Below, piece after piece: positions 48,148-56,916 of a DNA stretch of 64,000 nt. Origin of the DNA: Arthrobacter sp. ov118 (GTDB lineage Bacteria > Actinomycetota > Actinomycetes > Actinomycetales > Micrococcaceae); the NCBI RefSeq assembly GCF_900116495.1, contig NZ_FPAY01000014.1:8072-72071 (forward strand), in the 5' to 3' direction. A program made the position numbers and the translations under genes. Position 1 is the stretch's first letter. Each line of letters begins with the position of its first letter. Under the pieces are notes generated by a model that saw nothing but the letters and a program-made list of their open reading frames with translations, was not told where the DNA came from and did not search any database.

Positions 48148-49638
48148 ATGAAACCGAGAACCGGCCCCGCCGGCAGCGGCCCGGTGCCCGGCAGGCTTCG
48201 GGGGATTCCCGCGCTGTTGCTCCAAACCCTCCTGGTGGTGGCCGTTGCCCTGCCGGCGGGCATCGCGATCGCCCCTGCCTTCCTTGGCCCGGACCGGCCC
48301 TCGGACGCTTCGCCGGCCGTCCCGCCCTGGCAGCGGGCGCCCACCACGCTGAGCGCGCCGGGCGGAACGGACGGCATCGGACCCCTCAGCGCTGCCGCGG
48401 CCGTTCCTGCCGGTCCGGCCCTGGCGGCCCGGCTCAACGAGACCCTTAAGGCCGACGGCGGCGGGACCTTCACGGGGGTCGTCCAGGACGCCGCCACCGG
48501 CCGGGTGCTGTTCGAACGGGCGGCCGACGAGGCCCGAGTGCCGGCGTCGAACATGAAACTCCTCACTGCCAGCGCGGCCCTGCGCGTCCTGGGCCCGGAC
48601 CACCAGTTCAGCACCCGGGTAGTGGCAGGGCCCAAGCCCGGCTCGGTGGTCCTGGCCGGCGGGGGAGACGTGCTTCTGAGCGCCGGCGAATCCGATCCCG
48701 GGGCCGTTCTGGGCCGTGCCGGGCTCGCGACGCTGGCCCAGGCCACCGTCCGGGCCCTCAAGGACGACGGCGCCACCGGCACTGTAAGCGTCCTGCTGGA
48801 CGACTCTCTCTTCAGCGGCCCGCCGCTCAGTCCGGCGTGGAGCCCGGAGGACGTTGCCGCCGGCGAGATGGCCCCGCTGTACCCGCTGGCGCTGAACTCG
48901 GCCAGGTTCGATCCCGCCAAGACCACCGGGCCCCGCCCGCAGGATGCGGCCATGACCGCCGCCGAGGCGTTCGCGGCCCGGCTCACGGCGGCCGCGAAGG
49001 CATCCGGGCTCTCCGTGACGCCCGGCGTCGCCCGCGTGAAGCCGGGGACCGCGGCGGAGAGTGCGCACGCGAAAGTCCTGGCCGAGGTTCGGTCCGCCCC
49101 GGTGGGGCAGCAGCTGGATCTCATGCTGCAGAGTTCGGACAACTACCTCGCCGAGATAATGGGCCGGATGACGGCCCTCCGCTCCGGCCGGCCCGCGACC
49201 AACGACGACGCCGTTGCCGCCGTGCTGCAGCAGGTGCGGGAGACGGGCGTTGGCACTGAGGGGCTCCGGGCCGCGGACGTCTCCGGCCTGGCCCCGGCCA
49301 ACCGGGTCTCGGCCCGGCAACTCACGGAGGTGGTCCGGGCCATGACTTCGGGGGCGGACACCCGGCTGCGGGCAGCCCTCGCCGGCTTCCCGGTCGCCGG
49401 GCTCACCGGCACGCTGGGGGAGCGGTACATGGACGCGGCTACGGCGGCCGGCGCCGGACTGGTGCGCGCCAAGACCGGCACGCTGAACACGGTCCTTGCG
49501 CTCAGCGGTTACGTGGTCGACGCCGACGGCCGGCTGCTGGTCTTTTCCTTCGTCGGCAACGGGCTGAAGCCCGGGGCCGCGAACAAGGCCGCGCTTGACC
49601 GGTCTGCTTCCGTTCTGGCCCGCTGCGGCTGCCGCTGA
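48148..49638 (+). CDS. dacB: D-alanyl-D-alanine carboxypeptidase/endopeptidase (PBP4, S13 family)
   Basis: This 496-residue exported enzyme has an N-terminal membrane segment (LLLQTLLVVAVALPAGIAIA) that works as signal or anchor. The S13 triad of motifs is present: SxxK at 134-137 (ASNMKLL), SDN in MLQSSDNYLAEIMGRM and KTG in RAKTGTLNTVLALSG. It trims peptidoglycan stem peptides outside the membrane. The long insertion between SxxK and SxN, typical of PBP4, is present. The 5' region (47950-48147) has short direct repeats (CTACATACCAAGAC twice from about 48016). It precedes the metalloprotease and tilS. Confidence 0.93.
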   Translation: MKPRTGPAGSGPVPGRLRGIPALLLQTLLVVAVALPAGIAIAPAFLGPDRPSDASPAVPPWQRAPTTLSAPGGTDGIGPLSAAAAVPAGPALAARLNETLKADGGGTFTGVVQDAATGRVLFERAADEARVPASNMKLLTASAALRVLGPDHQFSTRVVAGPKPGSVVLAGGGDVLLSAGESDPGAVLGRAGLATLAQATVRALKDDGATGTVSVLLDDSLFSGPPLSPAWSPEDVAAGEMAPLYPLALNSARFDPAKTTGPRPQDAAMTAAEAFAARLTAAAKASGLSVTPGVARVKPGTAAESAHAKVLAEVRSAPVGQQLDLMLQSSDNYLAEIMGRMTALRSGRPATNDDAVAAVLQQVRETGVGTEGLRAADVSGLAPANRVSARQLTEVVRAMTSGADTRLRAALAGFPVAGLTGTLGERYMDAATAAGAGLVRAKTGTLNTVLALSGYVVDADGRLLVFSFVGNGLKPGAANKAALDRSASVLARCGCR

Positions 49639-49751
49639 CGGCGGAGCAGTGGATTCCACGGCCGCCGTCGATGAGGCCGCCTGCCGTCCTGCGCGCGGCC
49701 GGTTCGCCGGTCAGCGAAAATTAAGGCGGATTGTCGGAGCTCTGTGATCTG

Positions 49752-50924
49752 ATGGAACCCATGGAGTCCTCTGCGAGCCAGACATCAAGCCAGCCATCAC
49801 GCCAGACACCCACCCCGCCGTCCAACGGGACATCCGGCCAGGCCCAGGGCCTGATCAACTGGGAGCTTGCGGCGTCCACGGCCGCCCGCCTGACGCCCCC
49901 CGGCCCCGTCCTGGGCGCCGCAGAGATCAGCGCCGCCGTCGAGAACCTCCGGCTCATGGCCGACCGTTCCGTACAGCACGTCCATCACATCACCGGCCTC
50001 GACGCCGCCCGCGACCTGCGCGACTCCGAGGTCCTGGTGGTTGACCGGGCCTCCTGGGCCAAGGCCAACACGCAGAGCTTCGCCGTCATGCTCAGGCCCG
50101 CCATGGAAAAGATGCTTGAGGGCCGCCCGTCCCTCGCCCCCGGCGCCGCCAGCGTCGGCGGAGCCATCACCGGCAGCCAGCTCGGCGCCATCCTGGCCTT
50201 CCTATCCAGCAAAGTCCTGGGCCAGTACGACCCCTTCTCCGCGCTGGCGGACAGTTCCACAGCCCCCGCTGCCGGCCGCCTGTTGCTCGTGGCCCCGAAC
50301 ATCATCTCGGTGGAACGCGAGCTGAACGTCGACCCCGCGGACTTCCGGCTCTGGGTCTGCCTCCACGAACAGACCCACCGCGTGCAGTTCGCCGCCGCCC
50401 CCTGGCTGCGGCACCACATGCTGGACGAAATCGAAAACCTCAGCGGCCAGTTGCTGGGCAACATGGATTCCCTCCTGGAACGGGCCTCGGCCGCCGCCAG
50501 GTCGCTGAAGGACCGTGCGGCCCCCGGCGCCGCCCCGGGCCGCGGCGCCATCCTGGACCTGCTCCAGAGCCCGGAGGAAAAGGCGGCCCTGTCGCGCCTG
50601 ACGGCCCTCATGAGCCTGCTTGAGGGCCACGCGAACGTCGTCATGGACGCCGTCGACGCCAGCATCGTCCCCTCGGTCAAGACCATCCGGCAGCGCTTCA
50701 ATGCCCGGGGCAAGGACCGCGGCATGATTGAAAAATTCATCCGCAACCTGCTCGGCCTCGACGCCAAGATGCGCCAGTACAGCGACGGTGCCAAGTTCGT
50801 CCGGGAAGTGGTGGCCGCCGCCGGCATGGACGGTTTCAACCAGGTCTGGGAGTCCGCTGACCACCTGCCCACCGAAGCCGAAATCCACGACTCCAAGCTC
50901 TGGCTCGACCGGATGGGCCTCTAG
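49752..50924 (+). CDS. Zinc-dependent metalloprotease-like protein (DUF2342)
   Basis: About 390 residues. It has a Ser/Gln/Pro-rich start, then INWELAASTAARLTPPGP, and the zinc motif HEQTHRVQF (HExxH) in FRLWVCLHEQTHRVQFAAAP. MSLLEGHANVVMDAVDASIV supplies further conserved Glu/His residues. The family, found next to tilS in Actinobacteria, is labelled a zinc-dependent metalloprotease or F420-biosynthesis-associated protein, without a proven substrate. ATGs at 49752 and 49761 are both possible starts. TilS follows after 5 bp. Confidence 0.9.
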   Translation: MEPMESSASQTSSQPSRQTPTPPSNGTSGQAQGLINWELAASTAARLTPPGPVLGAAEISAAVENLRLMADRSVQHVHHITGLDAARDLRDSEVLVVDRASWAKANTQSFAVMLRPAMEKMLEGRPSLAPGAASVGGAITGSQLGAILAFLSSKVLGQYDPFSALADSSTAPAAGRLLLVAPNIISVERELNVDPADFRLWVCLHEQTHRVQFAAAPWLRHHMLDEIENLSGQLLGNMDSLLERASAAARSLKDRAAPGAAPGRGAILDLLQSPEEKAALSRLTALMSLLEGHANVVMDAVDASIVPSVKTIRQRFNARGKDRGMIEKFIRNLLGLDAKMRQYSDGAKFVREVVAAAGMDGFNQVWESADHLPTEAEIHDSKLWLDRMGL

Positions 50925-50929
50925 CTGCC

Positions 50930-52057
50930 ATGCCCGTTCGTCATCCCGCCGGTACAGCATCAGTCCCCGGCGGGCGGCGCCGGCCTGGCCGCCTCGCGCC
51001 CGTCGTCGGCACCGCGCGGAAAATGCTCCAGGACGCCCTTGCCGGGGCTGGCTACCCGGAGCGCGTCCTCGTCGCCTGCAGCGGAGGCCCGGATTCGCTG
51101 GCTCTGGCTGCCGTTGCCGCCTATTTCGCCCGCCGGGGCCATGTGGACGGCCACCCCGTGTCCGTTGGCGCCGTCGTGGTGGACCACCAGCTCCAGCCGG
51201 GCTCGGCCGCGGTCGCCGCAAGCACCGCCGGGACACTCGATGACCTCGGACTCTCTCCCGTCCTGATCAGGACCGTTGACGTCGCCGCCACCGGCAGCGG
51301 CCCCGAGGCCGCAGCCCGGGACGCCCGCCACGCGGCCCTCGAAGCTGCCGCGGACGAGGCCGGCGCAGCCGTGATCCTGCTAGGCCACACCCTCGACGAT
51401 CAGGCCGAGCAAGTGCTGCTCGGCCTGGCGCGCGGTTCCGGCACCAGATCGCTCGCTGGGATGCGGCCCGCCCGGGGGCGGTTCCTGCGCCCCTTCCTGG
51501 GCCTGCGGCGCGCGGACACCTTGGAGATCTGCCGCGTGGAGGACCTGGATCCCTGGCATGACCCGTCCAACACCGATCCGGCCTTCGCGCGCTCCCGGAC
51601 CCGGGTTGAAGTGCTGCCCCTGCTGGAGGAAAAGCTCGGCCCCGGGGTTGCCGAATCGCTCGCCCGCACGGCAGCGATCCTTCAGCTCGACGCGGATTAC
51701 CTCGAAGACCTGGCGAGCGACACCTTTAACCGCCTGCGGGAGCGCACCGGAGAGGAGATCAGCCTTCCGGAGGCGGCGCTGCGCGAGCTTGCCCCGGCCC
51801 TGAGGTTCCGGGTGATCGCGAAGGCCGCCTCCGCCGTCGGCGGTCAACAGCCCAGCTACCAGCGTCTTCTCGCGGCGGAAGCGCTGCTGCGCCGACAGGG
51901 ATCGGCCGGCCCGGTGGAGCTTCCCGGCGCGGTGAGCGTCTACCGGTTGTCGCTCTCGCAACTGACGGCGGAGAAGCCGTCCGCCGCCGGCGTTCCCCGC
52001 GAAGCCGCCCGCTGTGGGAAGCTTGTATTCCGGCCTCAACAGCCGCCCCGAAAATAG
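50930..52057 (+). CDS. tilS: tRNA(Ile)-lysidine synthetase
   Basis: This 375-residue protein modifies C34 of the CAU-anticodon tRNA-Ile to lysidine with ATP, so that it reads AUA. The PP-loop is SGGPDS at 51-56, followed by VGAVVVDHQLQPGS and LLGHTLDDQAEQVLLGLARG, with DPSNTDPAFARSRTRVEVLP marking the TilS subfamily. The C-terminal domain is short, as in other actinobacterial TilS. It is tightly linked to the metalloprotease and to hpt (30 bp downstream). Confidence 0.95.
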   Translation: MPVRHPAGTASVPGGRRRPGRLAPVVGTARKMLQDALAGAGYPERVLVACSGGPDSLALAAVAAYFARRGHVDGHPVSVGAVVVDHQLQPGSAAVAASTAGTLDDLGLSPVLIRTVDVAATGSGPEAAARDARHAALEAAADEAGAAVILLGHTLDDQAEQVLLGLARGSGTRSLAGMRPARGRFLRPFLGLRRADTLEICRVEDLDPWHDPSNTDPAFARSRTRVEVLPLLEEKLGPGVAESLARTAAILQLDADYLEDLASDTFNRLRERTGEEISLPEAALRELAPALRFRVIAKAASAVGGQQPSYQRLLAAEALLRRQGSAGPVELPGAVSVYRLSLSQLTAEKPSAAGVPREAARCGKLVFRPQQPPRK

Positions 52058-52087
52058 TCGCACCCCGCATCTACACAGGAGCCATTG

Positions 52088-52639
52088 GTGGATTCAAACG
52101 ACGTCCAGGCAGACCTCAAGCACGTTCTCTACACCAAGGAACAGATCCAGGAACGGATCACCGAACTCGCGGCGCAGATCGACAAGGATTATGAGGGCCG
52201 CGACCTCCTGATCGTCGGCGTGCTCAAGGGCGCCGTCATGGTCATGGCCGACCTTGCCCGCGCACTGCACAGCCACGTCTCGATGGACTGGATGGCCGTC
52301 TCTTCCTACGGCTCCGGTACCCAGTCCTCCGGGGTGGTCCGCATCCTGAAGGACCTCGATACCGACCTCATGGGCAAGGACGTCCTGATTGTCGAGGACA
52401 TCATCGACTCCGGACTCACGCTCTCCTGGCTCAAGACCAACCTGGAATCCCGCGGCACGGCATCGGTGGAAATCTGCACGGCCTTCCGCAAGCCGACGGC
52501 CGCGAAGGTCAAGATCGACGTCAAGTACGTTGGCTATGACATCCCCAATGAATTCGTCGTCGGCTACGGCCTCGACTACGCCGAAAAGTACCGCAACCTG
52601 GACTTCGTCGGCACGCTGGCACCGCACGTCTACGAGTAG
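52088..52639 (+). CDS. hpt: Hypoxanthine phosphoribosyltransferase
   Basis: This 183-residue purine-salvage enzyme makes IMP or GMP from the base and PRPP. The PRPP loop is VLIVEDIIDSGLTL; FMAVSSYG-like text (WMAVSSYGSGTQSSG), VEICTAFRKPTAAKVKIDVK and VVGYGLDYAEKYRNLDFVG are the rest of the active site. The GTG at 52088 is 6 nt after AGGAG; the TTG at 52085 is too close. It is part of the tilS-hpt-ftsH cluster. Confidence 0.96.
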   Translation: MDSNDVQADLKHVLYTKEQIQERITELAAQIDKDYEGRDLLIVGVLKGAVMVMADLARALHSHVSMDWMAVSSYGSGTQSSGVVRILKDLDTDLMGKDVLIVEDIIDSGLTLSWLKTNLESRGTASVEICTAFRKPTAAKVKIDVKYVGYDIPNEFVVGYGLDYAEKYRNLDFVGTLAPHVYE

Positions 52640-52667
52640 ATCTGAGGTCATCCCTCCGGAGGTGCCC

Positions 52668-52689
52668 CCGCCCGGCAGCAACCGGGCGG
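52668..52689. terminator. Possible terminator hairpin after hpt
   Basis: CCGCCCGG (52668-52675) and CCGGGCGG (52682-52689) form an 8-bp GC stem with a 6-nt loop 30 bp after the hpt stop. There is no T-run, so it may only attenuate. The ftsH promoter should lie between it and 52848. Confidence 0.4.
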
Positions 52690-52847
52690 AAGGACGCCCT
52701 GTCCCGCTACGCCCACAGGGAACTTTTGCCCTTCGCCGTGCGTGAGTTAGTGCGACGGTGTATAGCTAGAAGCTGACGCAGCACCACACGCGCGCAGAAC
52801 GGTCGCCGTGCAGCACTACCAGGAGGGACGGGGCCAGCCCCGATCAG

Positions 52848-54941
52848 ATGAAAGCTAAGAGTTTCTTCAAGGGCCCGGGCGTCTGGATTGTCGTTGTGGT
52901 GGCCATGCTGCTGCTGGCCTTTGCCACCCTGGCGCCGGGCGGCGCGAGCCGGATCGACACCGACAAGGGCCTTGAACTGCTGACCTCCGCCGGCAAGGTT
53001 GAACAGGCGAAGATTTTTGACGCCGAGAACCGGGTGGATCTGGTCCTGAAGGACAACCTGCAGGTCGACGGGCAGGACAAGGGCAAGAACGTCCAGTTCT
53101 ACTTCGTCAACGCCCGCGCCCAGGACGTTGTCAAGGCAGTCACCGACGCCAAACCGTCCGGCGGCTTCACCGACCAGCCCATCGAAAACAACTGGTTCTC
53201 GGGGCTGTTCTCCCTGCTGGTGCCCGTGCTGCTGCTCGGCGTCCTGTTCTGGTTCCTGCTCTCCCGGATGCAGGGCGGCGGGTCCAAGGTCATGCAGTTC
53301 GGCAAGTCCAAGGCGAAGCTCGTCAACAAGGACATGCCCCAGGTGACCTTCAGCGATGTCGCCGGCTCCGATGAGGCCGTCGAAGAACTCGAGGAGATCA
53401 AGGAATTCCTGCAGGAGCCGGCCAAGTTCCAGGCCGTCGGCGCCAAGATCCCCAAGGGCGTGCTGCTCTACGGCCCTCCGGGCACCGGCAAGACCCTCCT
53501 GGCCCGCGCGGTTGCCGGCGAGGCCGGGGTGCCCTTCTTCTCCATCTCCGGTTCCGACTTCGTGGAAATGTTCGTCGGTGTGGGCGCCTCCCGCGTCCGC
53601 GACCTCTTCGAACAGGCCAAGGCCAATGCGCCGGCCATCATCTTTGTCGATGAGATCGACGCCGTCGGCCGGCACCGCGGCGCCGGAATCGGCGGCGGCA
53701 ACGACGAGCGCGAGCAGACCCTCAACCAGCTGCTGGTTGAAATGGACGGCTTCGACGTCAAAACGAACGTCATCCTGATTGCCGCCACCAACCGCCCCGA
53801 CGTCCTGGACCCGGCCCTGCTGCGTCCGGGCCGCTTCGACCGGCAGATCGGTGTCGAGGCCCCCGACCTGATAGGCCGCGACCAGATCCTGCAGGTGCAC
53901 GCCAAGGGCAAGCCGATGGCGGCCGGCGTGGACCTCAGGGCCGTTGCCAAGAAGACCCCGGGCTACACGGGCGCGGACCTGGCCAACGTCCTGAATGAAG
54001 CCGCGCTGCTGACGGCGCGCTCCAACGCCAACCTGATCGATGACCGTGCGCTCGACGAGGCGATCGACCGCGTCATGGCCGGCCCGCAAAAGCGCAGCCG
54101 GGTCATGAAGGAACACGAGCGCAAGGTCACCGCCTACCACGAGGGCGGCCATGCCCTGGTGGCGGCGGCCCTGCGGAACTCCGCCCCGGTCACCAAGATC
54201 ACCATCCTGCCCCGCGGCCGGGCATTGGGCTACACCATGGTGGTCCCGGAAAACGACAAGTACTCCGTCACGCGCAACGAACTGCTCGACCAGATGGCCT
54301 ACGCCATGGGCGGCCGCGTTGCCGAGGAACTCGTCTTCCACGACCCGTCCACCGGCGCGTCCAACGACATCGAGAAGGCCACCGGGATCGCCCGGAAGAT
54401 GGTCACCGAATTTGGCATGAGCGAACGGGTCGGGTCCGTGCGCCTCGGCCAGGGCGGCGGCGAGCCGTTCCTGGGTCGCGACGCGGGCCACGAGCGCAAC
54501 TACTCGGACCAGATCGCCTACATCGTCGACGAGGAGGTGCGCCGACTGATCGACGGCGCCCACGACGAGGCCTACGCCATCCTCACCGAGAACCGCGACG
54601 TCCTGGACGAGCTGGCGCTCGAACTGCTGGAACGCGAAACACTGAACCAGGCCGAAATCGCGAGCGTCTTCTCCAACATCCGCAAGCGCGACTTCCGCGA
54701 CGTGTGGCTGTCCAAGGAGACACGTCCTGTCCAGGCCGCCGGCCCGGTCGAGTCGCGCCGCGAAAAGGCCGAGCGCGAAGCGCAGGAAGAAGCCACCCAC
54801 GCCCGGCTCGAAGAGCCGCTGGATGCCCAGCCGCCGCATGCCCAGGGTGTCGGCGCACAGGAACCGTTCCAGGGCGTCGGCGGACAGGAGCCGTTCCAGG
54901 GCGGTGCAACGGTTATCGGGACTGACGGTCATCCCGGCTAG
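52848..54941 (+). CDS. ftsH: ATP-dependent zinc metalloprotease FtsH
   Basis: This 697-residue membrane protease has two N-terminal membrane segments (about residues 12-30 and 117-138) around a small extracytoplasmic domain. An AAA+ domain follows with Walker A GPPGTGKT at 209-216, Walker B IIFVDEID and the SRH region LRPGRFDRQI. Zinc motif HEGGH is at 431-435. It degrades membrane and regulatory proteins. The C-terminus is extended by a Glu/Arg-rich helix and two 9-residue repeats (GVGAQEPFQ, GVGGQEPFQ). Confidence 0.97.
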   Translation: MKAKSFFKGPGVWIVVVVAMLLLAFATLAPGGASRIDTDKGLELLTSAGKVEQAKIFDAENRVDLVLKDNLQVDGQDKGKNVQFYFVNARAQDVVKAVTDAKPSGGFTDQPIENNWFSGLFSLLVPVLLLGVLFWFLLSRMQGGGSKVMQFGKSKAKLVNKDMPQVTFSDVAGSDEAVEELEEIKEFLQEPAKFQAVGAKIPKGVLLYGPPGTGKTLLARAVAGEAGVPFFSISGSDFVEMFVGVGASRVRDLFEQAKANAPAIIFVDEIDAVGRHRGAGIGGGNDEREQTLNQLLVEMDGFDVKTNVILIAATNRPDVLDPALLRPGRFDRQIGVEAPDLIGRDQILQVHAKGKPMAAGVDLRAVAKKTPGYTGADLANVLNEAALLTARSNANLIDDRALDEAIDRVMAGPQKRSRVMKEHERKVTAYHEGGHALVAAALRNSAPVTKITILPRGRALGYTMVVPENDKYSVTRNELLDQMAYAMGGRVAEELVFHDPSTGASNDIEKATGIARKMVTEFGMSERVGSVRLGQGGGEPFLGRDAGHERNYSDQIAYIVDEEVRRLIDGAHDEAYAILTENRDVLDELALELLERETLNQAEIASVFSNIRKRDFRDVWLSKETRPVQAAGPVESRREKAEREAQEEATHARLEEPLDAQPPHAQGVGAQEPFQGVGGQEPFQGGATVIGTDGHPG
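54846..54899. repeat. 27-bp in-frame duplication at the ftsH 3' end
   Basis: Units at 54846-54872 and 54873-54899 encode GVGAQEPFQ and GVGGQEPFQ. It is a short tail repeat outside the protease fold. Confidence 0.85.
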
Positions 54942-54944
54942 GCT
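54939..54944 (+). promoter_or_regulatory. Candidate -10 element TAGGCT for leaderless folE
   Basis: TAGGCT begins on the ftsH stop codon and ends 6 nt before the GTG of folE at 54951. It would allow folate genes to be transcribed separately from ftsH, from a leaderless start. No convincing -35. Confidence 0.42.
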
Positions 54945-54950
54945 TCCTCT

Positions 54951-55589
54951 GTGACTTCTAACTTCGACGACGACGCTCCCGCCCCAGCTGCTGCCCCGGT
55001 GGAGGGCGGGCACGCCCGCCATCCAAGAGTGGACCGCCCCCGGATCGAGGCGGCCGTACGGGAAATCCTGCTGGCAATCGGCGAGGACCCGGACCGTAGC
55101 GGGCTCTTGGACACGCCCAAGCGGGTGGCCAAGGCCTACGGGGAAATGTTTGCAGGCCTGCACCACGACCCCGCCGAGATCCTGGCCACCACGTTCGACC
55201 TCGACCACGAGGAACTCGTGCTGGTCAAGGACATCCCGTTCTACTCCACCTGCGAGCACCACCTGGTGCCGTTCCACGGGGTGGCCCACGTCGGTTACAT
55301 TCCCTCGCACGATGGCAGGGTCACCGGCCTGAGTAAGCTCGCCCGGGTGGTGGACATGTTCGCCCGTCGCCCGCAGGTCCAGGAACGCTTGACCACCCAG
55401 ATCGTCGAGGCCCTCGTCGCCCACCTCAAACCGCGCGGCGCGATCGTCGTCGTCGAATGTGAACACCTGTGCATGTCCATGCGCGGCATCCGCAAGCCCG
55501 GCGCCAAGACCGTCACCAGCGCAGTGCGCGGGCAACTGCATGACCCGGCCACCCGCGCCGAGGCCATGAGCCTCATACTCGGAAGGTAA
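54951..55589 (+). CDS. folE: GTP cyclohydrolase I
   Basis: This 212-residue enzyme catalyses the first step of folate synthesis, GTP to dihydroneopterin triphosphate. Zinc ligands are in STCEHHLVPFHG (Cys and His) and VECEHLCMSMRG (Cys); SGLSKLARVVDMFARRPQVQ-type text (GLSKLARVVDMFARRPQVQ) and ERLTTQIVEAL are the substrate region. A Pro/Ala-rich 25-residue start precedes the domain. It heads the folE-folP-folB-folK row. Confidence 0.97.
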   Translation: MTSNFDDDAPAPAAAPVEGGHARHPRVDRPRIEAAVREILLAIGEDPDRSGLLDTPKRVAKAYGEMFAGLHHDPAEILATTFDLDHEELVLVKDIPFYSTCEHHLVPFHGVAHVGYIPSHDGRVTGLSKLARVVDMFARRPQVQERLTTQIVEALVAHLKPRGAIVVVECEHLCMSMRGIRKPGAKTVTSAVRGQLHDPATRAEAMSLILGR

Positions 55590-55601
55590 TAAACACAGAC
55601 T

Positions 55602-56543
55602 ATGGACTCCCTCGCCGCAGCCCCGGGAACCGGCCCCGCAACCTCGCCCCTGCCTATCCTGCGCAAACCGCGCCCGGCGGCGAGGTTCCAGGACCTGCCC
55701 ACAGACCGGACACTCGTGATGGGAATCCTGAACGTCACCCCCGATTCATTCAGCGACGGCGGCGATTATGCGACGGCGGACACCGCGATCGCCGCGGGCC
55801 TGCGCATGTTTTACGCGGGAGCGGACATCATCGACGTCGGCGGCGAATCCACCCGCCCGGGTGCGACGGCGGTCGGTGTTGACGAGGAACAGCGCCGCGT
55901 CCTGCCGGTCATCGCAGCCCTGGTCAAGGCCGGCGCCCTCGTCAGCATCGACACCACCCATGCCGCGACGGCGGCTGCCGCGCTCAACGCAGGCGCCGCG
56001 ATCATTAACGACGTTTCGGGCCTGAGCATGGAACCGGAAATGGCCGAACTGGCCGCCAGCACCAAGGCGCCCTACGTCCTGACGCACCGCCGGGGCGACG
56101 CCAGCACCATGAACACCTTGACGGACTACCAAGACGTCGCCCGGGACGTCGTCACGGAACTCGCCGGGGTCCGGGACAAGCTCTACGCCGCCGGCGTCAC
56201 GCCGGAGCAGATCATCGTGGACCCGGGACTGGGCTTCGCCAAGAACGAGGCGCAGAACTGGGAGCTGCTGCAGCGTTTGGACGTTCTGCAGGGCATGGGG
56301 CACAAGGTCCTCGTGGCCGGTTCCCGCAAGCGCTTCCTCGGCAGCCTCCTGACCGTCGCCGGAAAGGCCGCGCAGCCCGTGGAACGCGACGCCGCGACTG
56401 CCGCCGTGACCGCCATCAGCGCTTTCCGCGGCGCCTGGGCGGTGCGGGTGCACGACGTCGGCCCGAGCCTCGACGCCGTCAGGGTCGCCGCCCGCATGGC
56501 ACCCCCGGCGCCGGCAGCACCGGCCGTCGCCGGCACCAACTGA
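55602..56543 (+). CDS. folP: Dihydropteroate synthase
   Basis: This 313-residue TIM-barrel enzyme joins p-aminobenzoate to dihydropterin pyrophosphate. Signatures are VMGILNVTPDSFSDGGDYAT, DIIDVGGESTRPGATAVG, GAAIINDVSGLSMEPEM, and KVLVAGSRKRFLGSLL near the C-terminus with RVHDVGPSLDAVRVAA. It is 12 bp after folE and is the target of sulfonamides in general. Confidence 0.97.
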   Translation: MDSLAAAPGTGPATSPLPILRKPRPAARFQDLPTDRTLVMGILNVTPDSFSDGGDYATADTAIAAGLRMFYAGADIIDVGGESTRPGATAVGVDEEQRRVLPVIAALVKAGALVSIDTTHAATAAAALNAGAAIINDVSGLSMEPEMAELAASTKAPYVLTHRRGDASTMNTLTDYQDVARDVVTELAGVRDKLYAAGVTPEQIIVDPGLGFAKNEAQNWELLQRLDVLQGMGHKVLVAGSRKRFLGSLLTVAGKAAQPVERDAATAAVTAISAFRGAWAVRVHDVGPSLDAVRVAARMAPPAPAAPAVAGTN

Positions 56544-56556
56544 TCCGGCCGGCGTC

Positions 56557-56916
56557 ATGGACCAGATCACGCTGAGCGGCGTCACCGCCGTCGGCCATCA
56601 CGGAGTGTTGGATTTCGAGCGCCGCGACGGCCAACCCTTCGTGGTGGACGCGGTGCTGCACCTTGATTTCAGCAAGGCCGCAGCCTCCGATGACGTGGTG
56701 GACACCGCGCACTACGGCGAAGTGGCCGACTGCATCCGTGGCTGGATCACCGGCGACCCGCTGAACCTCATCGAGGCCCTGGCCGTGCGGATCGCCGAGG
56801 ACGTGCTGCAGAAATTCCCGCTGGCGGCCGTCGACATCACGGTGCACAAGCCCAATGCCCCGATCGAGGTGGAGTTCGGCGACGTCTCGGTCAGCGTGCA
56901 CCGGAGACAGGCGTGA
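56557..56916 (+). CDS. folB: Dihydroneopterin aldolase
   Basis: This 119-residue enzyme cleaves 7,8-dihydroneopterin to 6-hydroxymethyl-dihydropterin and glycolaldehyde. It has ITLSGVTAVGHHGVLDFERR, DTAHYGEVADCIRGWITGDP, LNLIEALAVRIAEDVLQKFP and ITVHKPNAPIEVEFGDVSV, the full family pattern including the catalytic Lys. It overlaps folK by 4 bp. Confidence 0.96.
   Translation: MDQITLSGVTAVGHHGVLDFERRDGQPFVVDAVLHLDFSKAAASDDVVDTAHYGEVADCIRGWITGDPLNLIEALAVRIAEDVLQKFPLAAVDITVHKPNAPIEVEFGDVSVSVHRRQA

Noticed and set aside
52707..55541. Very long minus-strand open frame (over 900 codons) opposite ftsH and folE
   Set aside because: It is the antisense shadow of FtsH/FolE in high-GC DNA; its translation has no domain or membrane pattern, whereas the plus strand encodes complete conserved proteins.
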